DNA from: Burkholderia ubonensis subsp. mesacidophila
GTDB lineage: Bacteria > Pseudomonadota > Gammaproteobacteria > Burkholderiales > Burkholderiaceae
Reading direction: 5' to 3'
Length of the DNA: 64,000 nt
Assembly (NCBI RefSeq): GCF_002097715.1
Contig: NZ_CP020738.1
Location: 744,001-808,000 of the forward strand
The translations under genes and the position numbers were made by a program. Under the pieces are notes generated by a model. It made no database searches and was not told the DNA's origin. It worked only from the letters and a program-made list of their open reading frames with translations. Positions 32,894 through 41,832 of the stretch are shown here, in pieces; positions within the stretch are counted from its first letter, which is position 1; the number at the start of each line of letters is the position of its first letter.

Positions 32894-34492
32894 TCATTGC
32901 GCGGCCTTGATGTTGACGAGGCCGTTCAGCACCTGGTCGAGACCGCCGAACACCGAGATGCGGTCGATCCGTTCCGCGATCCGCTCGAGCGTTTCCAGCT
33001 CCTTGAGCCGCAGCGCGGTCGGATTCTCTTCCATCACCTTCGCGGTGTTCAGCAGCGCACGGGTCGCCGCGGTTTCCTCGCGGCGGCGGATCACGTTCGC
33101 CTGCGCGGCCTTCTCGGCCTCGACGACCTGCGCGAGGATCGTCTTCATGTCGCCCGGCAGCACGATATCCTTCACACCGACGCTGCGCACGTCGACCCCC
33201 GAATCGGCGAGCCGCGCGCTCACCTGCGCGATCACGACCTCGTCGATCGCCTGCTTGTCCTCGAGCAGTTCGTCCAGCGTGCGCGTGCCGACGGCGGCTC
33301 GCAGCGCGAACTGCAGCTCGCGGTACAGGTGCTCGACCGGCTTCTGCAGTTGCTCGTATGCGCGCAACACGTCCGCGTAGCACCAGGTCGCCGACAAGTT
33401 CAGCCGCAGCGCGACCTTGTCGCGCGTCAGGATTTCCTGCCCGCCGACCTCGAGCCCCTGCAGCCGCAGGTCGACGAGCTCGACGGCCACGTCGCGATTG
33501 AAGCGCCAGAACGCGGACAGGCCGGCGTCCAGCAAGTGCTCGATCTTGCCGTCGATCTTCAGCACGCCGACATGGTAGGCCGGCACCTGCGCCAGCAGCA
33601 CGCCCGCGAGCCCCGCGACGCCGCGCGCGTGCAGCGCCGGCTGAGTCAGGCGCTGCGCCAGTGCGGCCGGCAGCGTGCCGCCCTGCGCGAGATCGATCCG
33701 CTCGAGGCGGTGCTCGATCAGGCCGCGCCAGTACAGCCGGCGCGTGCCAGGCGGCACGATCTCGACGAGCACGTCGTCCTCGTAGCGCAGGCCAGCCTCG
33801 TCGTCGGCGAGATCCATCGCGACGAAGTCGCGCGCCAGCACGTCCTGCGCGTCGTGGCGCAGGTAGTTGGCGAGCGCGTCGCTTTCCTTCCCGCCGACCT
33901 CCAGCGCCTGCAGCCGCAGATCGACGAGCTCGACCGCCACGTCGCGATTGAAGCGCCAGAACGCGGACAGGCCAGCGTCCAGCAAGCGCTCGATCTTGCC
34001 GTCGATCTTCAGCACGCCGACATGGTAGGCCGGCACCTGGGCCAGCAGCACGCCCGCGAGCCCCGCGACGCCGCGCGCGTGCAGCGCCGGCTGCGTCAGG
34101 CGCTTCGCCAGTGCGGCCGGCAGCGTGACGCCCTGCGCGAGATCGATCCGCTCGAGGCGGTGCTCGATCCGGCCGCGCCAGTACAGGCGGCGGGTACCCG
34201 GCGGCACGATCTCGACGAGCACGTCGTTCTCATAGCGCAGGCCTGCCTCGTCGTCGGCGAGATCCATCGCGACGAAGTGGCGCGCCAGCACGTCCTGCGC
34301 GTCGTGGCGCAGGTAATCGGCGAGCGTCTCGTCGGCGAGCGGCGCGTCGAGGCGCGCGGTCTGCACCGTCAGACGATTGAACGGATCAAAGGCCTTGAAC
34401 ACGCCCGGTTCGAGCACCTTCACGAAATCGCCCTCGCTCATCAGCAGCGCGCGTTCGTTCTTTTTCACCACATGACGCTTCCACATATTCAT
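32894..34492 (-). CDS. SPFH/slipin-family protein with internal duplication
   Basis: This is a 532-residue protein. The N-terminus (MWKRHVVKKNERALLM) and the SPFH part (ILTRDKVALRLNLSATW to AEKAAQANVIRRREETAATRALLNTAKVMEENP) are those of the slipin-like proteins found in RtcB/RtcR loci. Unusually, a block of about 146 residues starting at YLRHDAQDVLAR occurs twice in tandem with a 150-residue period and about 94% identity. Without it the protein would have about 380 residues, the usual size. The start at 34492 has AGGA 6 nt upstream. Its role in RNA repair is unknown; SPFH proteins oligomerise as scaffolds. Confidence 0.88.
   Translation of the reverse strand: MNMWKRHVVKKNERALLMSEGDFVKVLEPGVFKAFDPFNRLTVQTARLDAPLADETLADYLRHDAQDVLARHFVAMDLADDEAGLRYENDVLVEIVPPGTRRLYWRGRIEHRLERIDLAQGVTLPAALAKRLTQPALHARGVAGLAGVLLAQVPAYHVGVLKIDGKIERLLDAGLSAFWRFNRDVAVELVDLRLQALEVGGKESDALANYLRHDAQDVLARDFVAMDLADDEAGLRYEDDVLVEIVPPGTRRLYWRGLIEHRLERIDLAQGGTLPAALAQRLTQPALHARGVAGLAGVLLAQVPAYHVGVLKIDGKIEHLLDAGLSAFWRFNRDVAVELVDLRLQGLEVGGQEILTRDKVALRLNLSATWCYADVLRAYEQLQKPVEHLYRELQFALRAAVGTRTLDELLEDKQAIDEVVIAQVSARLADSGVDVRSVGVKDIVLPGDMKTILAQVVEAEKAAQANVIRRREETAATRALLNTAKVMEENPTALRLKELETLERIAERIDRISVFGGLDQVLNGLVNIKAAQ
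33422..34321 (-). repeat. In-frame 450-bp tandem duplication in the SPFH gene
   Basis: Copy 1 spans about 34321-33872 and copy 2 about 33871-33422 (the last few bases of copy 2 diverge). Translations differ at only about nine of 146 positions, and long blocks of DNA are identical. This indicates a recent in-frame tandem duplication or an assembly artefact. Confidence 0.85.
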
Positions 34493-34748
34493 TCTTGTCC
34501 TTTTCTTCTTGGTCCGCCGGCAAACGCGCATCGCACGGATCGGGGTGCGGCGCGAACGGGCGGGCGGGGCGGAGGCGCCGCACTGGCGCGCGCGGCGACG
34601 CGTGCTGCATGGCGTCGTCGTGCGCGTTCGCGCGGGCCGTCCGGCCGCCCGGCCGTTCGCGCGGAACCGCGACCGGTCCGACGCGCGGCGGGCCTTGCGG
34701 CCCGTGCCGGCGGGTACTGCTTCATCAACGAGACTGTCCTCGCGGACA

Positions 34749-34822
34749 GCGTTCGAGCGGGAGTCGAACCCGCTGCACGTCGGCTCTCACCGACTGCTCT
34801 AACCCGAATGAGCTACCGAACA
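34749..34822 (-). ncRNA. tRNA-like RNA B upstream of the SPFH gene
   Basis: On the minus strand 74 nt fold as a tRNA cloverleaf. The acceptor pairs TGTTCGG with TCGAACG, the D arm is GCTC-ATTCGGGTTA-GAGC, and the anticodon-like arm is GTCGG-TGAGAG-CCGAC. The variable loop is GTGCA, and the T arm GCGGG-TTCGACT-CCCGC has a canonical T loop. The anticodon loop has six instead of seven bases and no CCA follows, so it is probably a tRNA mimic. It lies in the leader of the rtcB operon, downstream of the sigma54 promoter. Confidence 0.65.
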
Positions 34823-34823
34823 G

Positions 34824-34884
34824 GTAGACGCCCCGGGAATCGAACCCGGGCTCACGCACTCAGCGCGCCTCTTTGCCGTCGTCT
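34824..34884 (-). ncRNA. tRNA-like RNA A (D-arm-less)
   Basis: The minus strand shows a T arm CCGGG-TTCGATT-CCCGG followed by GGCGTCT, discriminator A and CCT. The 5' acceptor partner AGACGAC (34884-34878) pairs at six of seven positions. Between them GCGC-GCTGAGT-GCGT can form a small anticodon-like hairpin, but there is no room for a D arm. Further 5' the leader also folds (CTGGC-CCGCGA-GCCAG and CAGGG-...-CCCTG). It resembles a tRNA-like module of Y-RNA type, directly ahead of RNA B. Confidence 0.5.
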
Positions 34885-34993
34885 GTCCATGGCGGCATGC
34901 GCAGCCGCGACGAACAGGGTTCGGCGGCGGCGCACCAGCAGGGCTTGTGAACCCTGGCTCGCGGGCCAGCGGGACATCCGGCTCGAGATATAG

Positions 34994-35009
34994 AGCGAGG
35001 AGCGTGCCA
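34994..35009 (-). promoter_or_regulatory. Sigma54 (-24/-12) promoter of the rtcB operon
   Basis: The minus strand reads TGGCACGCTCCTCGCT: the -24 element TGGCAC and the -12 element with the invariant GC, separated so that GG and GC are 10 nt apart, matching sigma54 consensus except for TCGC in place of TTGC. Transcription would start near 34982 and run through both tRNA-like RNAs into the SPFH, rtcB and rlaP genes. It fits the adjacent sigma54 activator RtcR. Confidence 0.65.
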
Positions 35010-35158
35010 GCGAGCGCGCCAGCGGCCGAAAAAATTTGCAGGGCATTGAATGGAAAGGGGAAATTTTTATCCGGCGTGGAGGCGCCCGCGTTCTCCGTCG
35101 ACAGCGATATCCGGAAATTCTGATACGATCCGATCGTCTCTTATAAATCTGGATAAAC

Positions 35159-36769
35159 ATGCGCAAGACTGTCGCGATCGGTTTCCTCGGCACCGTGCTC
35201 GACCAGGGTGGCCGCGCGCATCGCCGCTGGCGCAAGTGGCGGCCGACCGTTTCGCTGTGCGAGCAGCCGGACCTGCCGATCGACCGGCTCGAGCTGCTGC
35301 ATCCGCCGAGCTACGAGCGCCTCGCGAAACGCGTGCAGGAGGATCTCGCGCAGGTGGCGCCGCACACCGACGTGCGGCTCACGCCGATGGCGATCCACGA
35401 TCCGTGGGATTTCGAGGAGGTCTACGCGACGCTGCACGACTTCGCACGCGCTTACCCGTTCGATCTCGACCGCGAGGATTACCTGATCCACATCACGACC
35501 GGCACGCACGTCGCGCAGATCTGCTGGTTCCTGCTCGCGGAGTCGCGCTACCTGCCCGCGCGCCTCGTGCAGACCGGGCCGCCGCAGCAGACCGACGAAG
35601 GGCCGAGCGGGCCCGGCACGGTGTCGGTGATCGATCTCGACCTGTCGCGCTACAACCGGATCGCGCAGCGCTTCACGCACGAGCGCGACGAGACGGTGTC
35701 GTTCCTGAAGGCGGGCATCGCGACGCGCAACGCGCGCTTCAACGCGCTGATCGAACAGCTCGAACGCGTGGCGGTGCGCTCGCGCGCGCCGATGCTGCTC
35801 GTCGGGCCGACCGGCGCGGGCAAGTCGTTCCTCGCGAAGCGCGTGTATGAATTGAAGCGCGGCCGGCATCGGCTCGCCGGGCCGTTCATCGAGATCAATT
35901 GCGCGACGCTGCGCGGCGACGCCGCGATGTCCACGCTGTTCGGGCACGTGAAGGGCGCGTTCACCGGCGCGCAACATGCGCGCGCGGGCCTGTTGCGCGC
36001 GGCGGACGGCGGCTTGCTGTTCCTCGATGAGATCGGCGAGCTCGGCCTCGACGAGCAGGCGATGCTGCTGAAGGCGATCGAGGAGAAGCGCTTCCTGCCG
36101 GTCGGCGCGGATGCCGAGGCGACCAGCGATTTCGAGCTGATCGCGGGCACGCACCGCGACCTGCGGCAGATGGTGGCGGCGGGCACGTTCCGCGAGGACC
36201 TGTACGCGCGGATCAACCTGTGGACCTACGAATTGCCCGGTCTCGCCGAACGTCGCGAGGACATCGAGCCGAACCTCGATTTCGAGCTCGACCGCTTCGG
36301 CCGCGAGCAGGGCGAGCAGGTGCGCTTCAACGTCGAGGCGAAGCGGCGCTATCTGGCGTTTGCCGCGTCGCCGCGCGCCGCGTGGGCGGGCAATTTCCGC
36401 GAGCTGTCGGCATCGGTCACGCGGATGGCGACGCTCGCGGATGCGGGGCGCATCACCGAGACGATCGCCGAGCAGGAGGTCGAACGGCTTGCGCGCACGT
36501 GGTCGGCGGCGGATGACGCGGGGGATCTCGCCGGCACGGTGTTGGGCGAGCACGCTGCCGAGCTCGACCTGTTCGACCGCGTGCAGCTCGAGCGCGTGCT
36601 CGATGTGTGTCGGGTGTCGGCGAGCCTGTCGGAGGCGGGGCGCACGCTGTTCGCGGTGTCGCGGCAAAGCAAGAAGCAGCCGAACGATGCGGACCGGCTG
36701 CGCAAGTATCTCGCGCGGTTCGGGCTCGATTGGGATGGGGTGCGGCGGGCGTTCGATGCGCTTCGTTGA
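35159..36769 (+). CDS. rtcR: RtcR, sigma54 activator of RNA repair
   Basis: This 536-residue protein has the size of E. coli RtcR. The N-terminal CARF-like Rossmann domain (about 1-180, IGFLGTVLDQGG, IHITTGTHVAQICWFLLAESR) senses an RNA-damage ligand. The AAA+ domain has Walker A GPTGAGKS (about 222), the sigma54-contacting GAFTGA (about 264) and Walker B GGLLFLDEIGEL (about 283). The C-terminal part carries the DNA-binding helices. It is divergent from the tRNA-like RNAs, SPFH, rtcB and rlaP, which it should activate. A TTATAAAT stretch just upstream could be its own -10. Confidence 0.93.
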   Translation: MRKTVAIGFLGTVLDQGGRAHRRWRKWRPTVSLCEQPDLPIDRLELLHPPSYERLAKRVQEDLAQVAPHTDVRLTPMAIHDPWDFEEVYATLHDFARAYPFDLDREDYLIHITTGTHVAQICWFLLAESRYLPARLVQTGPPQQTDEGPSGPGTVSVIDLDLSRYNRIAQRFTHERDETVSFLKAGIATRNARFNALIEQLERVAVRSRAPMLLVGPTGAGKSFLAKRVYELKRGRHRLAGPFIEINCATLRGDAAMSTLFGHVKGAFTGAQHARAGLLRAADGGLLFLDEIGELGLDEQAMLLKAIEEKRFLPVGADAEATSDFELIAGTHRDLRQMVAAGTFREDLYARINLWTYELPGLAERREDIEPNLDFELDRFGREQGEQVRFNVEAKRRYLAFAASPRAAWAGNFRELSASVTRMATLADAGRITETIAEQEVERLARTWSAADDAGDLAGTVLGEHAAELDLFDRVQLERVLDVCRVSASLSEAGRTLFAVSRQSKKQPNDADRLRKYLARFGLDWDGVRRAFDALR

Positions 36770-36895
36770 GCGGAGCGGATGGCCGTGCGCGGTGGTGCGC
36801 CGTCGATCCGCACGACGATTCGGTATTTGCGCCGGATAGCGAATCTGATACCGTTCGTCCGCACTGCCTTTGTCCCTGATCCCTCCGGAATCGCC

Positions 36896-37417
36896 ATGAT
36901 CCACGTTCCTTCGTCTGTCAGACCGCTATTCGTCCATGCCGGATGGCGCCCGGTTGACGAGGGCGGCGCAGACGCGGCCGCCCGCGAACATCCCGGCGCC
37001 GCGATTCTGCGCGAGTTCGACGGCTTGACCGTCAGCGTGGAGCCTGACGATGCCACAGGCGAGACGTGCGCTCGAACCGGCCTGGCGTTTCACGCCCTCG
37101 CGCGGAAGGACGAGCAGATTCTCGTGTGGGAACAGGCGCTGCGCACCACGATGATCGGGGTCGGCGAGGACGATCGCGGGTATCACGAATTCTATGCAGA
37201 CGCGCATGGCCGCATCTTCTCGACGAATTGCGTTGTCGACGGCGTTTATCTGTGCGGATACAGCTTTGACGAAGCGGTCGAACGTCTGCTGCTCGGCAGG
37301 CGGGCGACGCCGCTGCTGCTCGACGGGCAGGCGAGCATCCCCTATTACGGCGAGCAGCTCACGCGCGACGACCCGCGCGTCATGACCGCAGGTCAGTTGG
37401 CAAGCGTCGGACGATAG
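36896..37417 (+). CDS. SUKH-3-like immunity protein
   Basis: This 173-residue protein shows the SUKH-3 pattern: AGWRPVD near residue 15, AAILREFDGLTV (about 40), a central W-x-x-AL and GVGEDDRGYHEFYADAHGRIFSTN, and CGYSFDEAVERLLLGRR near 140. SUKH proteins are common immunity proteins of polymorphic toxins, but no toxin gene is adjacent, so it is either an orphan immunity gene or a domesticated cytoplasmic protein. The start at 36896 is chosen by the homologous N-terminus. Confidence 0.65.
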   Translation: MIHVPSSVRPLFVHAGWRPVDEGGADAAAREHPGAAILREFDGLTVSVEPDDATGETCARTGLAFHALARKDEQILVWEQALRTTMIGVGEDDRGYHEFYADAHGRIFSTNCVVDGVYLCGYSFDEAVERLLLGRRATPLLLDGQASIPYYGEQLTRDDPRVMTAGQLASVGR

Positions 37418-37431
37418 ACGGGCGCCTGTCC

Positions 37432-37959
37432 CTAGCGACGCAACATCGCAAGCGCCTGTTGCGCGAGCCGGGCGAAGTCTGCCGCCTGGTTGCGCGCACC
37501 GGCATGCTGACCGCCGATCAGGCACAGGTGCGCGACGCGCCCGACGAGGTCCGCATCGGCCGGGCCGTCGATCCGCGCGCGGCACATCGAAATGGCGAAC
37601 GACAGCCGCGCGCTGTCGACCCGGGCCTGGTATTCGGCCACGAGCGGATCGCGGCGCGCCCATGCGCGAATCGCGATGTCGCGTTCGGGCCGCCGTTCCG
37701 CGGCGATCGTCAGGTAGCGTCCCAGCACGTCTTCCAGGCTGTGGCCTTGCGCCGCATGCGCGAGCCTGCGGCCGGTGCAGTCCGATTCCCATTCGTCGAG
37801 CAGCGCGCGAACGAACGCTTCGCGGTTTCGGAAGTGGTGGTAGAACGACCCGCGCGTGACGTTCAGGCGCCGCGCCAGCCGTTCGGCGGAAACGCCCGCA
37901 TGCCCGTCGCGGTCGAGCGCGTCGAATCCGGCGGCAATCCAGTGGTCACGCGTCAGCAT
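37432..37959 (-). CDS. TetR family transcriptional regulator
   Basis: This 175-residue protein has its helix-turn-helix at about 18-60 (VSAERLARRLNVTRGSFYHHFRNREAFVRALL). It is divergent from a DJ-1/PfpI gene and is its probable repressor. An inverted repeat lies 20 bp upstream of its start. Confidence 0.88.
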   Translation of the reverse strand: MLTRDHWIAAGFDALDRDGHAGVSAERLARRLNVTRGSFYHHFRNREAFVRALLDEWESDCTGRRLAHAAQGHSLEDVLGRYLTIAAERRPERDIAIRAWARRDPLVAEYQARVDSARLSFAISMCRARIDGPADADLVGRVAHLCLIGGQHAGARNQAADFARLAQQALAMLRR

Positions 37960-37979
37960 TCGCTTTACCTCGAAAACGT

Positions 37980-38004
37980 ACAGGCTGTGTATGGTAGCGC
38001 CTGT
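37980..38004. promoter_or_regulatory. Inverted repeat, candidate operator
   Basis: ACAGGC (37980-37985) and GCCTGT (37999-38004) form a 6-bp inverted repeat in the gap between tetR and the DJ-1/PfpI gene. Confidence 0.45.
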
Positions 38005-38074
38005 CTCGCTAGAGTGCGGCTTTCCTGATGTTCCCGTTCACGCCGGTCACCGGCACGCATCCCTGGAGCCGCCC

Positions 38075-38692
38075 ATGAAGCACATCGCACTGGTCGCGTT
38101 CGACCAATTCACCGACATCGACCTGTTCCTGATGTGGGACATCCTCGGCCGCAATCGCGACGATTGGCAGGTCAGGATCGTCGGCCGGCATGACGAACTG
38201 CGCTCGGCGCATGGCTTGTCGGTCAAGACGCACGGCGCGCTGGCCGACGCGAACGACGCCGATGTCGTGCTGTTCGCGAGCGGCAAGGAAGGCGTGCCGG
38301 CCGCGATCGCGGACAGCGCGTTCATCGGCGCATTCCGGCTCGACCCGAGCCGTCAGCTGATCGGTTCCATCTGCGCGGGCGCGTTCATCCTGGCGAAGTT
38401 GGGACTCCTGCCGGAGCAGCGCGCATCGACGCATCCCGAAGCACGCGAGGCGCTGCGCGCGACCGGCGTGGAGCCGGACGAGCGGCCGTTCATGAGCACC
38501 GGCAACGTCGCGACGGCGGGCGGCTGTCTTGCCGCGCTGTATCTGGTGGGCTGGGCGGTGGAGCGCCTGTTCGGCGCGGACAAGCGCCGGGAAACGCTGC
38601 GGCCGGTGTTGCCGGCCGGGCAGCAGGATATCTACGAGCGGTTGATCGAGTTGAGCCTGAGGCAAGGGGGCGATCAGGGCGTCGCCGGCTGA
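38075..38692 (+). CDS. DJ-1/PfpI family protein
   Basis: This 205-residue flavodoxin-like protein has its nucleophile Cys in the elbow GSICAGAFILAKLG (about residue 102). The N-terminus, AFDQFTDIDLFLMWDIL, is typical of the AraC-like amidotransferase subgroup (isonitrile hydratase / ThiJ). It may act as a hydratase, glyoxalase or amidase. The ribosome-binding site is GGAG. It is controlled, by context, by the divergent TetR. Confidence 0.85.
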   Translation: MKHIALVAFDQFTDIDLFLMWDILGRNRDDWQVRIVGRHDELRSAHGLSVKTHGALADANDADVVLFASGKEGVPAAIADSAFIGAFRLDPSRQLIGSICAGAFILAKLGLLPEQRASTHPEAREALRATGVEPDERPFMSTGNVATAGGCLAALYLVGWAVERLFGADKRRETLRPVLPAGQQDIYERLIELSLRQGGDQGVAG

Positions 38693-38717
38693 AGCCATCG
38701 CGCGCAGCCGGCTCGCG

Positions 38718-40121
38718 TCAATGCGTGTCGTCCGGCTTCAAGGCGCTGCGCAACTGAAGATACGCGCGCGCGTCCGCCTGCAGCGCATCGTACGGCTTCG
38801 CCATCGCACCCTGCAGCTCGCCGAGCGCTTTCCGGCTGGCGGCCAGCACGTCGTGGCTGATTGCCTCCGCTTCCTGGTCGCCCATCACGGAGGTGTCGCA
38901 GAGCACGTCGTCGCAGGGCCGGGTCGTCGTTTGCGTCCACACGGTCCGGCCATCGCGGAAGTACTGCTCCCACTGCATCCGGAACAGGACCGAGTGGCCT
39001 GCTGCCGTGTCGATGTAGTAGTCGATGTCGGCGGTGTAGCCGACGAGCGCATCGTCGAAGAAGGTCCACGTCTCGGTCCGGATCGGCAGCGTCTGCTTCA
39101 CCGGATAGGCGTTGTCGAAGCGCGTGCGCAGCTCCAGCCGCCGGTACGGGCCGAATTCGATCAGGGATCCGTCGATGCCGGCCTCGTTGCGCCGATACCA
39201 GCGCGTCATAGCCGGCGTCGGCCGGATCGAGCCGTACAGGCGCGTGACGCCGTGCGTGCCGTCCAGATCCAGCTTCGCCTGCGCGGCGGCGATCCGGCCC
39301 GGCGGCAGCCGGCCGGGGGCGGCGCCGATCCTGACGCCGGCCGTCGTGTGGAAGTCGCCGTCGACGTCGGACAGCGGGCAGCGCGCGTTCCTGACGGACA
39401 GCGACATGCGCGGCGAGCTGGTCGTGAGCGCCGTCACGATCGGGATCGCGATCTCGGGCACGTTGACCGGCAGCAGCGCGTCGAGGCAGTCCTGCGCGTA
39501 GCGCGGCGCAACGCCGAGGTCATGGTCCTCGAAGCCGACGCCGTATTCGAGACTGGGCGCCATCGGATCGAGCGGCTTGTAGTCGGGCGTGTCGGTCTTC
39601 CTGACGAGCGCGCGGTAGCCGGGCTGGCGCGTCAGCGCGTCGAGCGACAGGTCGACCAGGAACCACGAGATCGAGTAGCCGCCGTCGAGCCGGTGCGGCA
39701 GGTCGAAGCTGATGGTGCGCGCCGCGTCCCCGGCGCGCGGCGTGACCTGCGCGGGAAGACGCAGGATCTCGTCATCGACTTGCTGGTCCCACTGTGGGTC
39801 CGGCAGGCAGGCGATGCCGGGGCTGCACGAGAACAGGCTGTAGCGGGTGGTGGTGCGCACGTAATGCGCGACGACTTCGACGTGGTCCGGCAGCCGGCTG
39901 CGCAGGTCGGCGTTTTCATCCGGCGAGAGAAACGGCATGTACAGATCGGTGAGCGCGATCGTGATGTGCGACGCGCCAGGAGGGGCCTGCACGTCGCGCG
40001 GTTTCGGACCGGGAGGCGACAGCACGCGCCACAAGAGGAGCGCCAGCGCGGCCACGACGGCGATCGTCTGGACGAAGCGGCGGGTGAGCCGTTTGCGGCG
40101 CGCATCGGGGGATGGGGACAT
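38718..40121 (-). CDS. Membrane-anchored protein of unknown function
   Basis: This 467-residue protein has one N-terminal transmembrane helix (about 16-34, FVQTIAVVAALALLLW) and a large extracytoplasmic part with four Cys in CSPGIAC and CDDVLC pairs. There are no recognisable enzyme motifs. The mature part is rich in Asp and Arg, with repeated beta-type segments (DYYIDTAAGHSVLFRMQWEQYF). It overlaps no neighbour. I do not recognise the family. Confidence 0.7.
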   Translation of the reverse strand: MSPSPDARRKRLTRRFVQTIAVVAALALLLWRVLSPPGPKPRDVQAPPGASHITIALTDLYMPFLSPDENADLRSRLPDHVEVVAHYVRTTTRYSLFSCSPGIACLPDPQWDQQVDDEILRLPAQVTPRAGDAARTISFDLPHRLDGGYSISWFLVDLSLDALTRQPGYRALVRKTDTPDYKPLDPMAPSLEYGVGFEDHDLGVAPRYAQDCLDALLPVNVPEIAIPIVTALTTSSPRMSLSVRNARCPLSDVDGDFHTTAGVRIGAAPGRLPPGRIAAAQAKLDLDGTHGVTRLYGSIRPTPAMTRWYRRNEAGIDGSLIEFGPYRRLELRTRFDNAYPVKQTLPIRTETWTFFDDALVGYTADIDYYIDTAAGHSVLFRMQWEQYFRDGRTVWTQTTTRPCDDVLCDTSVMGDQEAEAISHDVLAASRKALGELQGAMAKPYDALQADARAYLQLRSALKPDDTH

Positions 40122-40206
40122 GTCGATTGTTGTTGTCGTTGGTCCCGCATCGTACGCGGGATCACAGGAATTCGGCGGGCGGCCGGATCGGCCGCGGCGT
40201 CCGCCG

Positions 40207-40833
40207 TCACCGCTGCTGCGCGGCGACCTTCAGCCCGAGGGAAATGAAGATCACGCCGACGATCTTGCCCTGCCAGCGCGTGAGCCACGACAGCCGCTTC
40301 ACGAGACGGCCGAGCGGGCGGACCGACAGCGCGATCAGCGTCGTATAGAGCGAGCTGAGCGCGACGAAGATCAGCCCGAGCACCGCGAACTGCACGAACG
40401 TCGAGCCGCGCTCCGGATGTACGAATTGCGGCATGAACGCGAGAAAGAACAGCGCGGTTTTCGGATTCAGCACTTCGGCGGGAATGGCCTGCAGATACGC
40501 TTCGAGCGGCGTGACGGACGGCACCTTCGGCAGCGACGGATCGGCAGGCTTCTCGAGCACCGCGCGCACGCCGAGATAGATCAGGTAGGCCGCGCCGACC
40601 AGCTTGACGACGTTGAACGCGAGCGCCGACGTCATCAACAGCGTGGACAATCCGACGGCCGCGAACAGCGTGTGGACGAAATCGCCGCTCGCGACGCCGA
40701 GGCCGGTCAGGATGCCGGTCTTGCGGCCGCCCTGCGCGGAGCGGCTCAGCACGAGCAGCACCGCGGGGCCGGGAATCAGGAACAGGCCCAGCACGACGGC
40801 GATGAAGGTGGTCAGCGTGGTCAGGTCGAACAT
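40207..40833 (-). CDS. LysE/RhtB amino-acid exporter
   Basis: This is a 208-residue inner-membrane protein with about six hydrophobic helices. The N-terminal LIPGPAVLLVLSRSAQGGRKTGILTGLGVASGD is the LysE/RhtB signature, followed by NPKTALFFLAFMPQF (about 120). It exports amino acids or homoserine-lactone-like compounds. ATG 40833 follows GGAG. Confidence 0.92.
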   Translation of the reverse strand: MFDLTTLTTFIAVVLGLFLIPGPAVLLVLSRSAQGGRKTGILTGLGVASGDFVHTLFAAVGLSTLLMTSALAFNVVKLVGAAYLIYLGVRAVLEKPADPSLPKVPSVTPLEAYLQAIPAEVLNPKTALFFLAFMPQFVHPERGSTFVQFAVLGLIFVALSSLYTTLIALSVRPLGRLVKRLSWLTRWQGKIVGVIFISLGLKVAAQQR

Positions 40834-40911
40834 GGCGGCTCCGGGGCGCGGCGTCGGGACGACGGATCGGCGCATTGTAGTCCGTTCGCCGCGGCGCCGT
40901 GCGACGCCGGC

Positions 40912-41832
40912 CTACGCCTTTTGCAACCGCCCGAGCTCGGCCGCGAGAAACTCGACGAACGCGCGAATCCGTGTGGACATCTGATGACGCTGCGCATAGA
41001 CCGCATAGATGTCCGCGCCCGTCGTCTCGTAGTCGGGCAGCACGACGACGAGGCGGCCGTCGGCGAGATAGTCGTCGATGTCCCACTCCGCGCGCATCAG
41101 GACCCCGTGCCCGTCGAGCGCCCATTTGACGGCGATCTCCCCGTCGTTCGTGGTCAGGTTGCCGTTGATGCGCACCGCTTCCGTCTTGCGCGCCGCGCCG
41201 CGGCCGCTCGTCAGCCGCCACACGCCATACCCTTCGTCGCCCTGGCGGATGCCGATGCAGTTGTGTCGCGTCAGGTCACGCGGCGTGGCCGGCGTGCCGT
41301 GCTTCGCGAGGTACGCGGGCGCCGCGCACAGGAGCCGCCGGTTCGGCGCGAGCCGCCGCGCGACGACCCGCGTATCGGGCGGCTCGCCGAAGCGGATGCA
41401 AACGTCGAACGCGTCGTCGGTGAGCGGCGGCGGCATCACCGACAGCTGCAGTTGCACCGCGACTTCCGGATAGCGCGCGACGAAGCGCGAGATCGCCGGC
41501 CCGACGTGGCTGCGCCCGAAGCCGAGCGTCGCGTTCACGCGCAAGAGCCCCTTCGGCGTCTTCTTCGCATTGCCGAGCAGTTCGCCGAGCTCGTCCATCT
41601 GGTCGAGGATTCGGCGCGCGTATTCCAGGTAGACCTCGCCTTCGGGCGTCAGCATCATCCGCCGCGTCGTGCGGTTCACGAGCGTCACGCCCGCGCGCTG
41701 CTCCATCAGCGTAAGCCGCTTGCTGACCGCCGCCGCGGTGAGGCCGAGCTCGCGCGCGGCGGCGCTCAGGCTGCCCGACGCGGCGAGCGTGGAAAAGAAG
41801 CCGAGATCGGCCGGCTGGACCGCATCCGCCAT
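40912..41832 (-). CDS. LysR family regulator of the tartrate genes
   Basis: This 306-residue LTTR has its helix-turn-helix at about 20-45 (GSLSAAARELGLTAAAVSKRL) followed by the effector-binding domain. It is divergent from the tartrate dehydrogenase/transporter pair with a 108-bp gap and is their probable activator. Confidence 0.88.
   Translation of the reverse strand: MADAVQPADLGFFSTLAASGSLSAAARELGLTAAAVSKRLTLMEQRAGVTLVNRTTRRMMLTPEGEVYLEYARRILDQMDELGELLGNAKKTPKGLLRVNATLGFGRSHVGPAISRFVARYPEVAVQLQLSVMPPPLTDDAFDVCIRFGEPPDTRVVARRLAPNRRLLCAAPAYLAKHGTPATPRDLTRHNCIGIRQGDEGYGVWRLTSGRGAARKTEAVRINGNLTTNDGEIAVKWALDGHGVLMRAEWDIDDYLADGRLVVVLPDYETTGADIYAVYAQRHQMSTRIRAFVEFLAAELGRLQKA

Noticed and set aside
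34749..34822. Ordinary tRNA gene
   Set aside because: The cloverleaf is good, but the anticodon loop has six bases and no CCA follows. I therefore call it tRNA-like.
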